The notes: generated by a model not told the origin, from the sequence alone. A DNA stretch of 64,000 nucleotides from Lachnospiraceae bacterium (GCA_028694115.1 JAQUUB010000018.1:1-64000); one strand, 5' to 3'; shown: positions 8,167 to 17,374, counted from the first letter of the stretch. Translations and numbers: made by a program.

Positions 8167-8898
8167 ATGATTCTTATTGCAATCTGCGATGATGAATTGC
8201 AAGAACTTGAGCGTACTTATAATGTGCTTACAGAATACATGCAGAAGCACCCACAATATGAAATAACAATCCATTCCTTTTCTGCCCCTATAGAACTGTT
8301 ATCTTATGTGGCGGAGCATGGAGGGTTTGACATACTGTTACTAGATATCTATATGGATGGTATGCTTGGCACTGATGTAGCAAGAGAATTGCGTCAGTTA
8401 GGAGATGATGGTGAGTTTATATTTATCACCACATCAAGGGACCACGCGATGGAAGCATTTGAAGTAGAAGCAACACAATATTTGGTCAAACCATATACGG
8501 AAACATCTATTTTTACTGCATTGGACAAGGTGATGCAACGGATTCATCGAGATAGGCTTGTACTTGTCACCCTTAAGACATCAGAGGGGATTATCCGCCT
8601 TGCAATTCGGGATGTGGTGTTTACGGAAACAGGGCGAAACAACTACCAGATTGTACATACGATTCAAGGCAAGAAACTAGAAGTGCGTATGACCGCCACG
8701 GAACTTTTTGAGTTGCTCGCACAGAACAAATTATTCGTCAGATGCGGTGTTTCTATCAACTTGAATCTCAAATACGTTCGCCAGATCTCCAAGGATACCA
8801 TTATCTTTGATACGGGGGAACACCTAGCTTACCCTTACCGCGCTTATCAGAAACTCAAAGAGGCGTTTTTGCGCTTTCAAATGTTCACAGAGGAATAA
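8167..8898 (+). CDS. LytTR-family response regulator (AgrA-like), cassette 2
   Basis: 243 residues: receiver domain with D8/D9 and probable phosphoacceptor D60 (ILLLDIYMDG), then a LytTR DNA-binding domain (~135-240). Paralogous to the protein at 506 but clearly diverged. A ribosome site AGAAGGTGG precedes the ATG. The kinase gene starts 14 bases downstream. Its likely target is the direct-repeat pair at 10289-10326 before the secreted-protein gene. Confidence 0.9.
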   Translation: MILIAICDDELQELERTYNVLTEYMQKHPQYEITIHSFSAPIELLSYVAEHGGFDILLLDIYMDGMLGTDVARELRQLGDDGEFIFITTSRDHAMEAFEVEATQYLVKPYTETSIFTALDKVMQRIHRDRLVLVTLKTSEGIIRLAIRDVVFTETGRNNYQIVHTIQGKKLEVRMTATELFELLAQNKLFVRCGVSINLNLKYVRQISKDTIIFDTGEHLAYPYRAYQKLKEAFLRFQMFTEE

Positions 8899-8912
8899 AA
8901 GGAGGATACCAA

Positions 8913-10217
8913 GTGTTATATGTCATATTAATATTTTTATCATTTTTGCAATCTGTGATTGGGTTTACACTGATGTCCTCCTCAACCATGCGTTTTCGGG
9001 AGCCCATCAAAAAAAGAATAGTAACAGGATTTGTTGTGATGCTTTGCGGTATAATTCTCCTGTGTTATCAATTATTTACGCAGGGTATCAATTCGGTAGA
9101 CGGTTTTGCGATACTTGTAATTCTGGTTATAGAACTTTCCTGGTTTATAATTTGCTCAGATGATTATTTTTTTGTTTCACTTTTTAATTTTCTTACCTTT
9201 GTTAATATTTATGTGTCGATTAGTTATATCAGTGATACCTTATCTTTCCATGCGGATGGATATGCTTTTGTAATTGCACGTATTGTAATTCGCTTAGTAA
9301 TCTACTTAGTAATTCTTCCATTATTGTTCCGATTTGTGCGTCCGCGTTTTCGCCGGCTAGTAGATGCTTTGGACCATGAATGGCGTGTGGCGGTAGTCGT
9401 ACCATTGATGTTCTTGATCATGCAAATCATGGTGTTATATTATCCGGCACCCTATTGGTATTGGGATCAAAATACTTGGTCCAGATTCATAATTATCACG
9501 GTCTATCTGTTGTTTTTGGCGGTATATTACCTTTTGTATATACAGGCCAATGCCATTGTTGAAAAATACGGATTGGAAAAACGCCAACTCCTTATGGCGC
9601 AGCAGGAGAAGCTATGGGAATCAGAACTTGATCGCCAGAAGGCGACAGCCGCTTTGGCATTTCAGCAACGGCACGATATGCATCATCACAACGCAGTCAT
9701 TATAGAGATGTTGCAAAACAATGATACAGACCAATTGAAGACTTATATGAAAAGCTTTGACGAAGCACTTAATGCACACCATGCGAATTCCTTTTGCACA
9801 AACCCGATTGCCAACAGCATTTTTAATGTGTATGCCCGTAGAGCGGAGGCAGAAGGAATCAAGACAACATTTCATGTAAGTGTGCCTGAGGTCATCGGTA
9901 TAGACCATATTGACCTCACCTGTGTCCTTGGAAATGCTTTGGAGAATGCTTTGGAGGGTTGTTTGCGGATGCCAAAGGACGAAGAGAAGGAAATCATAGT
10001 CACCACTAAATTTATAGATAACCGCTTGCGTGTGCAGGTGGAGAACACCTGTCGAGCGGACATCGTATTTGATAAAGAGTTGCCAGTAACACAAAAACAG
10101 GGCGGTGGAACGGGTGTAAAAAGTATCCTTTATACAGCGGAACGCTATGATGGCACAGCAGGGTTCTCCGTAAAAGATGGGAAATTCATCACGCAAATCG
10201 TACTCAATTCCAATTAA
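8913..10217 (+). CDS. GHKL-domain sensor histidine kinase (AgrC-like), cassette 2
   Basis: 434 residues with a GTG start, GGAGG seven bases upstream. About six membrane segments in residues 1-210, a coiled linker, H-box QRHDMHHHN with phospho-accepting His near 254, and a GHKL ATPase domain (N-box LGNALENALEG, G-box GGGTGVKSI). Partner of the regulator at 8167. As in cassette 1, no peptide-pheromone gene is adjacent. Confidence 0.88.
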   Translation: MLYVILIFLSFLQSVIGFTLMSSSTMRFREPIKKRIVTGFVVMLCGIILLCYQLFTQGINSVDGFAILVILVIELSWFIICSDDYFFVSLFNFLTFVNIYVSISYISDTLSFHADGYAFVIARIVIRLVIYLVILPLLFRFVRPRFRRLVDALDHEWRVAVVVPLMFLIMQIMVLYYPAPYWYWDQNTWSRFIIITVYLLFLAVYYLLYIQANAIVEKYGLEKRQLLMAQQEKLWESELDRQKATAALAFQQRHDMHHHNAVIIEMLQNNDTDQLKTYMKSFDEALNAHHANSFCTNPIANSIFNVYARRAEAEGIKTTFHVSVPEVIGIDHIDLTCVLGNALENALEGCLRMPKDEEKEIIVTTKFIDNRLRVQVENTCRADIVFDKELPVTQKQGGGTGVKSILYTAERYDGTAGFSVKDGKFITQIVLNSN

Positions 10218-10243
10218 AACCATTCATAATGAAAGATGTTGTA

Positions 10244-10280
10244 AGCAGCTGTCAATCACCTTTGACTGCTGCTTTTTTTG
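10244..10280 (+). terminator. Rho-independent terminator after kinase gene 2
   Basis: AGCAGCTGTCAA (10244-10255) pairs with TTGACTGCTGCT (10262-10273), one mismatch, followed by TTTTTT. Confidence 0.75.
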
Positions 10281-10288
10281 TAAAAAAA

Positions 10289-10354
10289 GCAATTACCCCT
10301 AAAATCATGGCAATCACCCCCAAAATGGTTTCTTTCTATTGTTTTTGATAAAAT
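10289..10354 (+). promoter_or_regulatory. LytTR-type tandem operator and promoter of secreted-protein gene 2
   Basis: GCAATTACCCCTAAAAT (10289-10305) is repeated as GCAATCACCCCCAAAAT (10310-10326), start-to-start 21 bp, 15 of 17 bases equal. The second unit ends where a -35 box would lie. The -10 TAAAAT (10349-10354) has an upstream TGA (extended -10). The geometry equals that of cassette 1 while the repeat sequence differs. Confidence 0.65.
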
Positions 10355-10442
10355 AGAGAGGAATGTAATAAGCGGTGCAATGCAGATAAGATAGACCGAA
10401 AAACAACAGATAAAAATTACCAAGAAAGAGAAGAAAACAAAT

Positions 10443-12815
10443 ATGAGAAAACGAATTTTAAGAACAGTACTTTTACTTAGCATGGTAGTGGCACTATTCC
10501 CAATGTGCGGGATCACCGCAAGCGCTGCGGTAAGTAACACAGGTAGCGTTAGCGTAAACGACACAAGAGCCAACACAACGGAGATCGTATTCGGTGGAAA
10601 GAACTGGCTTGTTATAGGCTATAATGGCACAGGTGTTGCATCTGAAAGCGGCAGTATGACATTGCTGGCAAAAGATAACATAGTGAATAAGGTGATGTTT
10701 CATAATGATTATAACGATTATGCAGGCAGTGATTTGAAAGTCCAGATAGACAAACTAGCGGGTCTAACAAGTGATGGAAACGGCGGTTTATTTACACAGT
10801 CAGAGCAAGATGTCATACAGAGAATTACACTGACAGGCGGCGGTATTAGCATAGCGGGTGGGGATGTAGAAAATGCCATACTCTGGCCATTGGATCATTA
10901 CGAGGCTACTATTGTAAATACAGATATTTTAAGAACAAACTTTGACGGAGGTAGCAACAAAGAGTGGTGGTTGCGCTCTGTTTATAGTAATCAGGTGTAT
11001 TTCGAGCTTTGGAATGGAATTTTACAAACAGGCCATCCAATTAACCAATTTGGTGTCCGCCCTGCTTTTAAGCTAAATCTGTCATCTATCCTCTTTACAT
11101 CTGGCGCAGTAGGTGGAAAATCCAGTACGGCAGGGGCCAGTCTGGTGGCGATTGCATTACCAACCGATCCACAAAAGCTGACGCTTAGAGATGATACTTT
11201 AGATAGCGGTGTTATAACAGTGAATGGAGCAAATATCAATGTAGGCACAACGGTAAATGTAAATGTAACAGGTGCAACGGCAAGTAAATCTCTTTCAGCA
11301 ATAATCACCGATAGTACAGGAAACACGGTAAAATATTATGGTAAAATTGCAGATACTGATCCATCTGGTGCCGTAGTAGATGCAAATTTAACCTTGCCGA
11401 TAACACTTGACACAAATAATGTACTGAAATTTTTAGTAGAGGAAATCAATGGTGACAACCTCACCGACTATGCAAGTGAGCCGAAGGAGGCGACAATTAC
11501 ACTCACCCCTTCAGATACCACAGCCCCAATTTTAGCAGAAGGAGATGTGAACAGGACCAGTGATACATCATGCACAGTGAAATTCACATCGGATGAAGCA
11601 GGAAGTTATTACTATGCAGTGGTGGAAGATGGAGCAGGCGAACCAGTAATTACTACGAGTGGGCTCGGTACGGCTTGCACTACAGGGGAGACAACGATTA
11701 CTGATCCGGATGGACTGACAGTGGGAGCGAAGGATATTTATATTATAGTAAAAGATGCAGCAGACAATGTCAGCAACGCACTAGAGATTGACATCAATGC
11801 TTTTGCAGTTATACCATCCATCACAACTCATCCAAGCAATCAGGAAGTGAATGCAGGCAGTAACACCAGCTTTACCGTAGAGGCAACAGGCACAGGATTG
11901 ACATATCAGTGGCAGAAGGATACAGGCTCTGGATTTAGTACGATATCAAACGGAGACGTTTATAGTGGAGCAACAACAGCAACACTGAATATCACAGGAG
12001 CAACAGCCGGAATGAATGGCTATCGCTACCGCGTGGTGGTAACAGGAACGGTAGCTCCGTCAGCAACCTCTAATGCAGCAACACTGACAGTGAATACAGC
12101 GGCAACCTATCATTCCATTACGACAGTGGTGTCGCCAACAAATGGTGGGAGTGTCAGTGGTGCGGGACAGGTTCCAGAAGGTGGCAGCAAAACACTGAAA
12201 GCAAAGTCAAACAGTGGGTATCAGTTCCTTAAATGGACAAAAGATGGTAATACGGTTGGAACATCTAGCACGTTATTACTTACGAATATTGTAGAAGATG
12301 CAGAATATACGGCATTCTTTAAGAAGAGTAGTAGTGATTCAAAGGAGGAAGAAAAGACAGAAGAAAAGGCAGAGACTACCCATAAAGACGACACAGCACC
12401 ACAGATCCCATCCGCATTACCGTACCGGACAACCCAGGGAACTTTTGTTGGGGAGAAGAGTGCATTTAATATCAAAGCTTTGGAATCGAGTACAACAAGT
12501 ACCCAGAACCAGAGTACACTTGCCACTTATTTTACGACACAATATTTCAAGGGAAAAACAGGAACGACCATGGCATGCTACGATATGCATGCACCATGGG
12601 GTGCTAAAAGGGAATGGAAGGACGGAACTTGTAAATTCACATGGAATATCGATGATGTAAGGGCAGGAGATACGGTATTCGTTATCTGGTATAACGAAAG
12701 GAATCCACTGGGAGCACAGCTGATAGAGGCGACGGTAGCAGCAGACAATTCGATAACCTTCACGATTCCATATCTGGGTGACGTATCAACCATTAGCGTC
12801 GTTAAAGTGAATTAA
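10443..12815 (+). CDS. Large secreted protein with DUF6273-like, Ig-like, InlB-type and conserved C-terminal domains, cassette 2
   Basis: 790 residues. Signal peptide 1-~28 (RTVLLLSMVVALFPMCG, cleavage near ASAA). DUF6273-like region ~40-215 (WWLRSVYSNQ, GVRPAFKLNLSS), a sheet-rich middle, an Ig-like domain ~455-555 (TYQWQKDTGSGF), a divergent InlB B-repeat ~557-630, an acidic linker, and the ~125-residue C-terminal domain shared with the protein at 2661 (ALPYRTTQGTF to VSTISVVKVN). No sortase motif. The C-terminal third is far closer to its paralogue, also in DNA, than the N-terminal part. Function unknown; probably extracellular. Confidence 0.82.
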   Translation: MRKRILRTVLLLSMVVALFPMCGITASAAVSNTGSVSVNDTRANTTEIVFGGKNWLVIGYNGTGVASESGSMTLLAKDNIVNKVMFHNDYNDYAGSDLKVQIDKLAGLTSDGNGGLFTQSEQDVIQRITLTGGGISIAGGDVENAILWPLDHYEATIVNTDILRTNFDGGSNKEWWLRSVYSNQVYFELWNGILQTGHPINQFGVRPAFKLNLSSILFTSGAVGGKSSTAGASLVAIALPTDPQKLTLRDDTLDSGVITVNGANINVGTTVNVNVTGATASKSLSAIITDSTGNTVKYYGKIADTDPSGAVVDANLTLPITLDTNNVLKFLVEEINGDNLTDYASEPKEATITLTPSDTTAPILAEGDVNRTSDTSCTVKFTSDEAGSYYYAVVEDGAGEPVITTSGLGTACTTGETTITDPDGLTVGAKDIYIIVKDAADNVSNALEIDINAFAVIPSITTHPSNQEVNAGSNTSFTVEATGTGLTYQWQKDTGSGFSTISNGDVYSGATTATLNITGATAGMNGYRYRVVVTGTVAPSATSNAATLTVNTAATYHSITTVVSPTNGGSVSGAGQVPEGGSKTLKAKSNSGYQFLKWTKDGNTVGTSSTLLLTNIVEDAEYTAFFKKSSSDSKEEEKTEEKAETTHKDDTAPQIPSALPYRTTQGTFVGEKSAFNIKALESSTTSTQNQSTLATYFTTQYFKGKTGTTMACYDMHAPWGAKREWKDGTCKFTWNIDDVRAGDTVFVIWYNERNPLGAQLIEATVAADNSITFTIPYLGDVSTISVVKVN

Positions 12816-12824
12816 TTATATGGA

Positions 12825-13715
12825 TTATTCTTCCATAAAAGAAATAAAGTTTTTAACAGATAAAGTTTTTAACGTATTTGTTTTATAAATAAAACCAATT
12901 TCACGCTTTGGAATATGGATTGGGGTATCTACCTCAATCAGCGAACCATCAGCAAGCTCTTTTTGAACAAAATCTTTAATCACACAGGCAATACCAAGAC
13001 TGATTTTTGCAAACTCAATTAGTAAATCCATGGAAGTCACTTCAATTAGATTGGAAGGATTTAGGATGGAGGAATGCAAGTATTCATCGACGTATTGCCT
13101 AGTGATATTTTCTTTGTTTAATAACATTAGAGTCGCACTTTCTAAAGGATTTTCTTCCTTATAATCGGCATGCAGTTTCAAATTACTTTGATACGTACTA
13201 GTTGCTACGAAGATATCTTCAATACGTTTCAGCGTATGAAATTCCATTGAACGTAGATCAGTAGGTCTGCCGACAAGTCCGATATCAATCTTACCAGAAT
13301 CCAATAATTTTAAAGTCTCATGAGTGGACTGACAGGCAATACTGACTCTGACATGAGGGTAATTTTCTATATATTTTTTTAGGTAGGGGAGTAAAACATA
13401 TTTGCAAAGTGTCGTACTGACTCCGATTGTCAGGTGCCCAATACCGAGGTCCTTACTTTGCTTGATTTGTTCTTCTCCAATTCGGATGGAATGAAACGCC
13501 TTGGAAACTTCTTCATAAAGCAGTGTACCTTCATAGGTCAGTTTTACCCCTCTGGTACTACGTATGAAGAGCGGTACACCGAGGTTTTCTTCTAATTTCT
13601 GAATTGCTTTACTAATAGCAGGCTGGCTGATAAATAATTCTTCTGCAGCTTTCGTAATATTTCCATGGTTTGCAACCGATAAAAAAATATGGTAGAGGGA
13701 TAGATTATTTTCCAT
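12825..13715 (-). CDS. LysR-family transcriptional regulator, divergent from leuCD
   Basis: Winged-helix LysR DNA-binding domain at the N-terminus (NHGNITKAAEELFISQPAIS), then the ~200-residue effector-binding domain (STTLCKYVLLPYLKKY, DIGLVGRP). The ATG at 13715 is preferred: GAAAGG lies about 10 bases upstream of it but only one base from the alternative ATG at 13724. It ends nine bases from the convergent secreted-protein gene. Divergent placement next to leuC suggests it regulates leuCD; in related regulators the co-inducer is a pathway intermediate, not proven here. Confidence 0.88.
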   Translation of the reverse strand: MENNLSLYHIFLSVANHGNITKAAEELFISQPAISKAIQKLEENLGVPLFIRSTRGVKLTYEGTLLYEEVSKAFHSIRIGEEQIKQSKDLGIGHLTIGVSTTLCKYVLLPYLKKYIENYPHVRVSIACQSTHETLKLLDSGKIDIGLVGRPTDLRSMEFHTLKRIEDIFVATSTYQSNLKLHADYKEENPLESATLMLLNKENITRQYVDEYLHSSILNPSNLIEVTSMDLLIEFAKISLGIACVIKDFVQKELADGSLIEVDTPIHIPKREIGFIYKTNTLKTLSVKNFISFMEE

Positions 13716-13731
13716 AATATTCATGCCTTTC

Positions 13732-13745
13732 GAAAGTTAACTTTC
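13732..13745. promoter_or_regulatory. Perfect palindrome before the LysR gene
   Basis: GAAAGTTAACTTTC, a 14-bp perfect inverted repeat overlapping the translation-start region of the regulator. Candidate autoregulatory operator. Confidence 0.35.
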
Positions 13746-13832
13746 TAGTATTATGTTTTGTAGTTTCTTATTTCTATTGCAATAAAATTCAATTACTAGT
13801 CAAATACAGTAAGGTCGTATATAATTAGGAAA

Positions 13833-13918
13833 GCGTGAAAATAATTTTTAAGGAAGCGAAATAACCGCTTCTAAGAAATACTATGTTTCACACCTAAGAA
13901 GTCGCAAACGTCTTCTTA
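13833..13918 (+). repeat. Hairpin repeat, divergent modules A-B
   Basis: Outer arms GCGTGAAA (13833-13840) and TTTCACAC (13886-13893) enclose an inner hairpin AAGCG-N7-CGCTT. Module B follows (TAAGAAG ... CTTCTTA, 13895-13918). Same order as at 37422 and 53906 but with a different inner sequence. Confidence 0.65.
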
Positions 13919-14100
13919 TAAAGTATAATTTTCAAACATGCAGTTATAACTACAAGTTATTACAAATATAATTACTATGTATTTTAATTATAGTAGCACA
14001 TATGATAAGATGATTGCAAGAGGTCGGGGAGTTAAAATAAAAGCCTATCAACTTTTTCCCCGGCCTTCTTAGTAAGAGACGAAAATAGGAGGATATAAGA
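13919..14100 (+). promoter_or_regulatory. leuC leader region with strong 5'-UTR hairpin
   Basis: AGTTATAACT (13942-13951) and an ACTAT/ATAGT pair further down are candidate LysR sites. Then AAGAGGTCGGGGA (14018-14030) pairs with TCCCCGGCCTTCTT (14057-14070; one bulge, one G-U). No T run follows, so this is not a standard terminator. AGGAGG for leuC is at about 14088. Confidence 0.45.
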
Positions 14101-15360
14101 ATGGGAATGACAATGACGCAAAAAATATTAGCAGCTCATGCAGGACTAGATTCAGTAGTTGCAGGACAGTTAATTGAGGCAGAATTAGACCTTGTACTTG
14201 GAAATGATATTACAACGCCTGTTGCAATCCGTGAAATGGATAAAATGAAAAACAATCAGGTATTTCATAAAGATAAAATCGCTCTGGTAATGGATCACTT
14301 TATTCCGAATAAGGATATTAAGTCAGCAGAAAACTGCAAATGTGTAAGAGAATTTGCCTGCAAGCATGAGATTTCTAATTATTTTGATGTTGGAGATATG
14401 GGAATTGAACATGCATTACTTCCTGAAAAAGGTCTGACTGTTGCAGGAGATGCAATTATTGGTGCAGATTCCCATACTTGTACGTATGGAGCACTTGGTG
14501 CATTTTCTACCGGTGTTGGAAGTACGGATATGGCTGCCGGAATGGCAACCGGTAAGGCTTGGTTTAAGGTACCAGCTGCCATGAAATTCAATATTATCGG
14601 AAAGCCCTCCAAATGGGTTAGTGGAAAAGATGTGATTCTTCATATTATTGGTATGATTGGTGTAGATGGTGCTCTCTACAAATCAATGGAATTTGTAGGA
14701 GAGGGACTTAAAAATTTATCTATGGATGATCGCTTTACCATTGCCAATATGGCGATTGAAGCAGGTGGGAAAAATGGTATTTTTCCAGTGGATGAAAAAG
14801 CGATTGCCTATATGGAGGAGCATAGTAAACGTCCTTATAAGATTTATGAAGCAGACGAAGATGCAGTCTATGATGAGGAATATACGATTGATTTAAGCGA
14901 ATTGAAGCCTACGATTGCATTTCCACATCTTCCAGAAAACACAAAGACCATCGATGAAATAAAAGAGCCTGTTACGATTGACCAGTCGGTGATTGGATCT
15001 TGTACAAACGGACGTATTGATGACTTGCGGGTTGCTGCTGAAATCTTAAAGGGCAAAAAGGTTCATAAAAATGTTCGTTGCATTATTATTCCAGCTACGC
15101 AGTCTATTTACTTACAGGCAATGGAAGAGGGACTTTTAAAAATCTTCATTGAGGCAGGAGCAGTGGTATCGACACCTACCTGTGGACCTTGCTTAGGTGG
15201 ATATATGGGAATTCTGGCTGCTGGGGAACGTTGTATCTCGACAACAAACCGTAACTTTGTAGGCAGAATGGGTCACGTGGAGTCAGAAGTTTATCTGGCT
15301 AGTCCAGCAGTAGCTGCTGCCAGTGCCATTACAGGATTTATCTGTTATCCAGAAGCGTAA
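14101..15360 (+). CDS. leuC: 3-isopropylmalate dehydratase, large subunit
   Basis: 419-residue aconitase-family protein, the length of the LeuC/HacA clostridial-archaeal group. The three 4Fe-4S ligands are visible: C301 (GSCTNG), C361 and C364 (TCGPCLGG). N-terminal [14 protein letters not shown] is typical. It isomerises 2- to 3-isopropylmalate in leucine biosynthesis, with LeuD as partner encoded 35 bases downstream. Other leu genes are not in this window. Preceded by AGGAGG. Confidence 0.95.
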   Translation: MGMTMTQKILAAHAGLDSVVAGQLIEAELDLVLGNDITTPVAIREMDKMKNNQVFHKDKIALVMDHFIPNKDIKSAENCKCVREFACKHEISNYFDVGDMGIEHALLPEKGLTVAGDAIIGADSHTCTYGALGAFSTGVGSTDMAAGMATGKAWFKVPAAMKFNIIGKPSKWVSGKDVILHIIGMIGVDGALYKSMEFVGEGLKNLSMDDRFTIANMAIEAGGKNGIFPVDEKAIAYMEEHSKRPYKIYEADEDAVYDEEYTIDLSELKPTIAFPHLPENTKTIDEIKEPVTIDQSVIGSCTNGRIDDLRVAAEILKGKKVHKNVRCIIIPATQSIYLQAMEEGLLKIFIEAGAVVSTPTCGPCLGGYMGILAAGERCISTTNRNFVGRMGHVESEVYLASPAVAAASAITGFICYPEA

Positions 15361-15395
15361 GAATTGATTGAGATGAATAAAATGGAGGATCGTAA

Positions 15396-15884
15396 ATGAA
15401 AGCAAAAGGTAGTGTTTTTAAATATGGAGATAATGTAGATACCGATGTGATTATTCCAGCAAGATACTTAAATATACAGGATCCAAATGAATTAGCTATG
15501 CACTGTATGGAGGATATCGATCAGGATTTTGTATCCAAGGTAAAGCCTGGAGATATCATGGTAGCGAATAAGAATTTTGGATGTGGTTCTAGCCGTGAGC
15601 ATGCACCACTTGTAATCAAGGTTGCAGGGGTCAGCTGTGTCATTGCTGAAACTTTTGCAAGAATCTTTTACCGCAATGCAATCAATATTGGACTTCCAAT
15701 TATTGAATGCGAGGAGGCTGCAAAAGGAATTGATGCAGGAGATGAAGTAGAAGTTGATTTTGACAGTGGTATGATCTACAATCGAACGAAAAAGGCAGAA
15801 TACAAAGGCCAGCCATTCCCTGAATTTATGCAAAAGATTATTCAGGCAGAGGGACTAGTGAATTATATTAATTCTCAAAAATAG
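15396..15884 (+). CDS. leuD: 3-isopropylmalate dehydratase, small subunit
   Basis: 162-residue swivel-domain subunit. Motifs [13 protein letters not shown] and [12 protein letters not shown] are diagnostic. Forms the LeuCD enzyme with the preceding gene product. A terminator follows directly, so leuCD is a two-gene unit. Confidence 0.96.
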   Translation: MKAKGSVFKYGDNVDTDVIIPARYLNIQDPNELAMHCMEDIDQDFVSKVKPGDIMVANKNFGCGSSREHAPLVIKVAGVSCVIAETFARIFYRNAINIGLPIIECEEAAKGIDAGDEVEVDFDSGMIYNRTKKAEYKGQPFPEFMQKIIQAEGLVNYINSQK

Positions 15885-15901
15885 AAGGATATGAGTAAGA
15901 T

Positions 15902-15926
15902 GCCTGCAGGAGACTGCAGGCTTTTT
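15902..15926 (+). terminator. Terminator of leuCD
   Basis: GCCTGCAG-GAGA-CTGCAGGC perfect 8-bp stem followed by TTTTT. Confidence 0.9.
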
Positions 15927-15976
15927 CGTACCTGGATTTCATTCTGATAACTAATTTTTGCTTTTAGGATTAAAAG

Positions 15977-16029
15977 TTGACTACAGATGATTATTCGGCT
16001 AATATATAAACATAATAATAATTAGCCGA
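15977..16029 (+). promoter_or_regulatory. Promoter with overlapping palindromic operator before the AAA ATPase gene
   Basis: -35 TTGACT (15977-15982), 17 bp, -10 TAATAT (16000-16005). The perfect inverted repeat TCGGCTAAT (15995-16003) / ATTAGCCGA (16021-16029) covers the -10 and the expected start site. Confidence 0.6.
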
Positions 16030-16041
16030 AAGGAGAGTTAT

Positions 16042-17265
16042 ATGAAATATATAAATAGAAGTTTGGAAAGTGTTGTAAAAGAATTAACGAAACAATATCC
16101 AGCAATTTTAATTATAGGTCCAAGACAAGTTGGGAAGACAACCATGCTCCAGAAATTGATGGAGGGAACGGATAGAAACTATGTTACGTTGGATGATTTG
16201 AATGAACGTGCGCTTGCAAAGAGTGATCCCGATATGTTTTTTCAGATTCATAAACCACCTGTGTTAATTGATGAAGTACAGTATGCTCCAGAACTTTTTT
16301 CCTATATTAAAATATCAGTGGATCAAAATCATAAGGCAGGTGATTTTTGGCTTACAGGTTCTCAAGTTTTTAAATTAATGAAGGGCGTTGGAGAATCACT
16401 GGCTGGAAGGGTTGCGATACTTAATATGACTACATTATCCCAGTCTGAGATATACGGCTTAATGAATACTCCGTTTCAGGTTGATTTGAATATTCTAAAT
16501 GAAAAGATGAAAGAAAGAGAAAGTGCTGATACAGAAATGATTTTTGAAAGAATATTTAAGGGTTCCATGCCAGCGATTATAAATGGGACATATGTTAATA
16601 GTAATATTTTCTACAATAGCTATATTTGTACCTATATTCAAAGGGATGTTAGAGAATTGTCAGATTCCATTGATGCATTGAAATTCTTAAAATTCATGAC
16701 GGCGGTAGCAGCTAGATGTGGTCAGATGTTGAATATTTCAGATATTGCAGTGGATGCAGATATCAATCAAGTACAGGCAAAAAATTGGTTGAATATTCTT
16801 GAAACATTAGGTATTATTTTTTACCTTCATCCATACTCAAACAATATGCTAAAGCGTCTTGTGAAAACACCAAAATTATATTTTTATGACACAGGTCTTG
16901 TGTGCTATCTGACAAAGTGGAGTAGTGCAAAAACAGTGGAAAGTGGAGCCATGAATGGAGCGATATTAGAGAATTATGTAGTATCAGAAATTGCGAAAAG
17001 TTATTATGGAAATGGACAGGAACCATATATGTATTATTATCGGGATAAGGATTCTAAAGAAATAGATATTGTACTGGAAAGAGATGGGGTCATTCATCCG
17101 ATTGAAATTAAAAAGACGGCAAATCCGGGAAATGAACTGGTAAAAACTTTCCGTTTGCTTGATAAAGCATCTGTTCCTCGTGCAAAAGGTGCCGTTATTT
17201 GCATGAAGCAAAAGTTATCAGCGATAGATCATGAGAATTTAATTGTGCCAATCTATTTAATTTAG
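16042..17265 (+). CDS. AAA_14 / DUF4143 family ATPase
   Basis: 407 residues. Walker A GPRQVGKTT (26-34), Walker B PVLIDEVQ, then a sensor-like LTGSQ. The C-terminal DUF4143 region contains a PD-(D/E)XK-like stretch (EIDIVLERDGVIHPIEIKKT), as usual in this family. Family members are widespread, variable-copy genes of unclear role, perhaps defence or toxin-like. It stands alone with its own promoter and operator-like palindrome, between leuCD and the type I toxin locus. Confidence 0.85.
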   Translation: MKYINRSLESVVKELTKQYPAILIIGPRQVGKTTMLQKLMEGTDRNYVTLDDLNERALAKSDPDMFFQIHKPPVLIDEVQYAPELFSYIKISVDQNHKAGDFWLTGSQVFKLMKGVGESLAGRVAILNMTTLSQSEIYGLMNTPFQVDLNILNEKMKERESADTEMIFERIFKGSMPAIINGTYVNSNIFYNSYICTYIQRDVRELSDSIDALKFLKFMTAVAARCGQMLNISDIAVDADINQVQAKNWLNILETLGIIFYLHPYSNNMLKRLVKTPKLYFYDTGLVCYLTKWSSAKTVESGAMNGAILENYVVSEIAKSYYGNGQEPYMYYYRDKDSKEIDIVLERDGVIHPIEIKKTANPGNELVKTFRLLDKASVPRAKGAVICMKQKLSAIDHENLIVPIYLI

Positions 17266-17319
17266 AAAGCTTTGCGAATAAACTTGCAAAATAATTTTAA
17301 AGGGTGTTTTTTTTGAAAT

Positions 17320-17333
17320 CGAACTTCCGTTCG
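17320..17333. promoter_or_regulatory. LexA (SOS) box
   Basis: CGAACTTCCGTTCG fits the Firmicute SOS-box core CGAAC-N4-GTTCG with both half-sites perfect (the full palindrome runs 17319-17334). It overlaps the -35 position of the toxin promoter, where LexA would block transcription. Confidence 0.75.
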
Positions 17334-17353
17334 AGATAGATTTGTGATATAAT
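17325..17353 (+). promoter_or_regulatory. Promoter of the holin-like toxin
   Basis: Weak -35 TTCCGT (17325-17330) inside the SOS box, 17-bp spacer, extended -10 TGA-TATAAT (17345-17353). Confidence 0.65.
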
Positions 17354-17374
17354 ATTAGAAGTGGGAACGGTTGT

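Noticed and set aside
9621..10223. 200-codon open frame on the minus strand inside the cassette 2 kinase gene
   Set aside because: It is fully covered by a well-supported GHKL kinase in the other strand, has no ribosome site and reads as a Cys/His-rich shadow translation.
12298..12660. 120-codon plus-strand frame overlapping secreted-protein gene 2
   Set aside because: Out-of-frame translation of the conserved C-terminal domain, with no start signal; the overlapping frame is the real gene.
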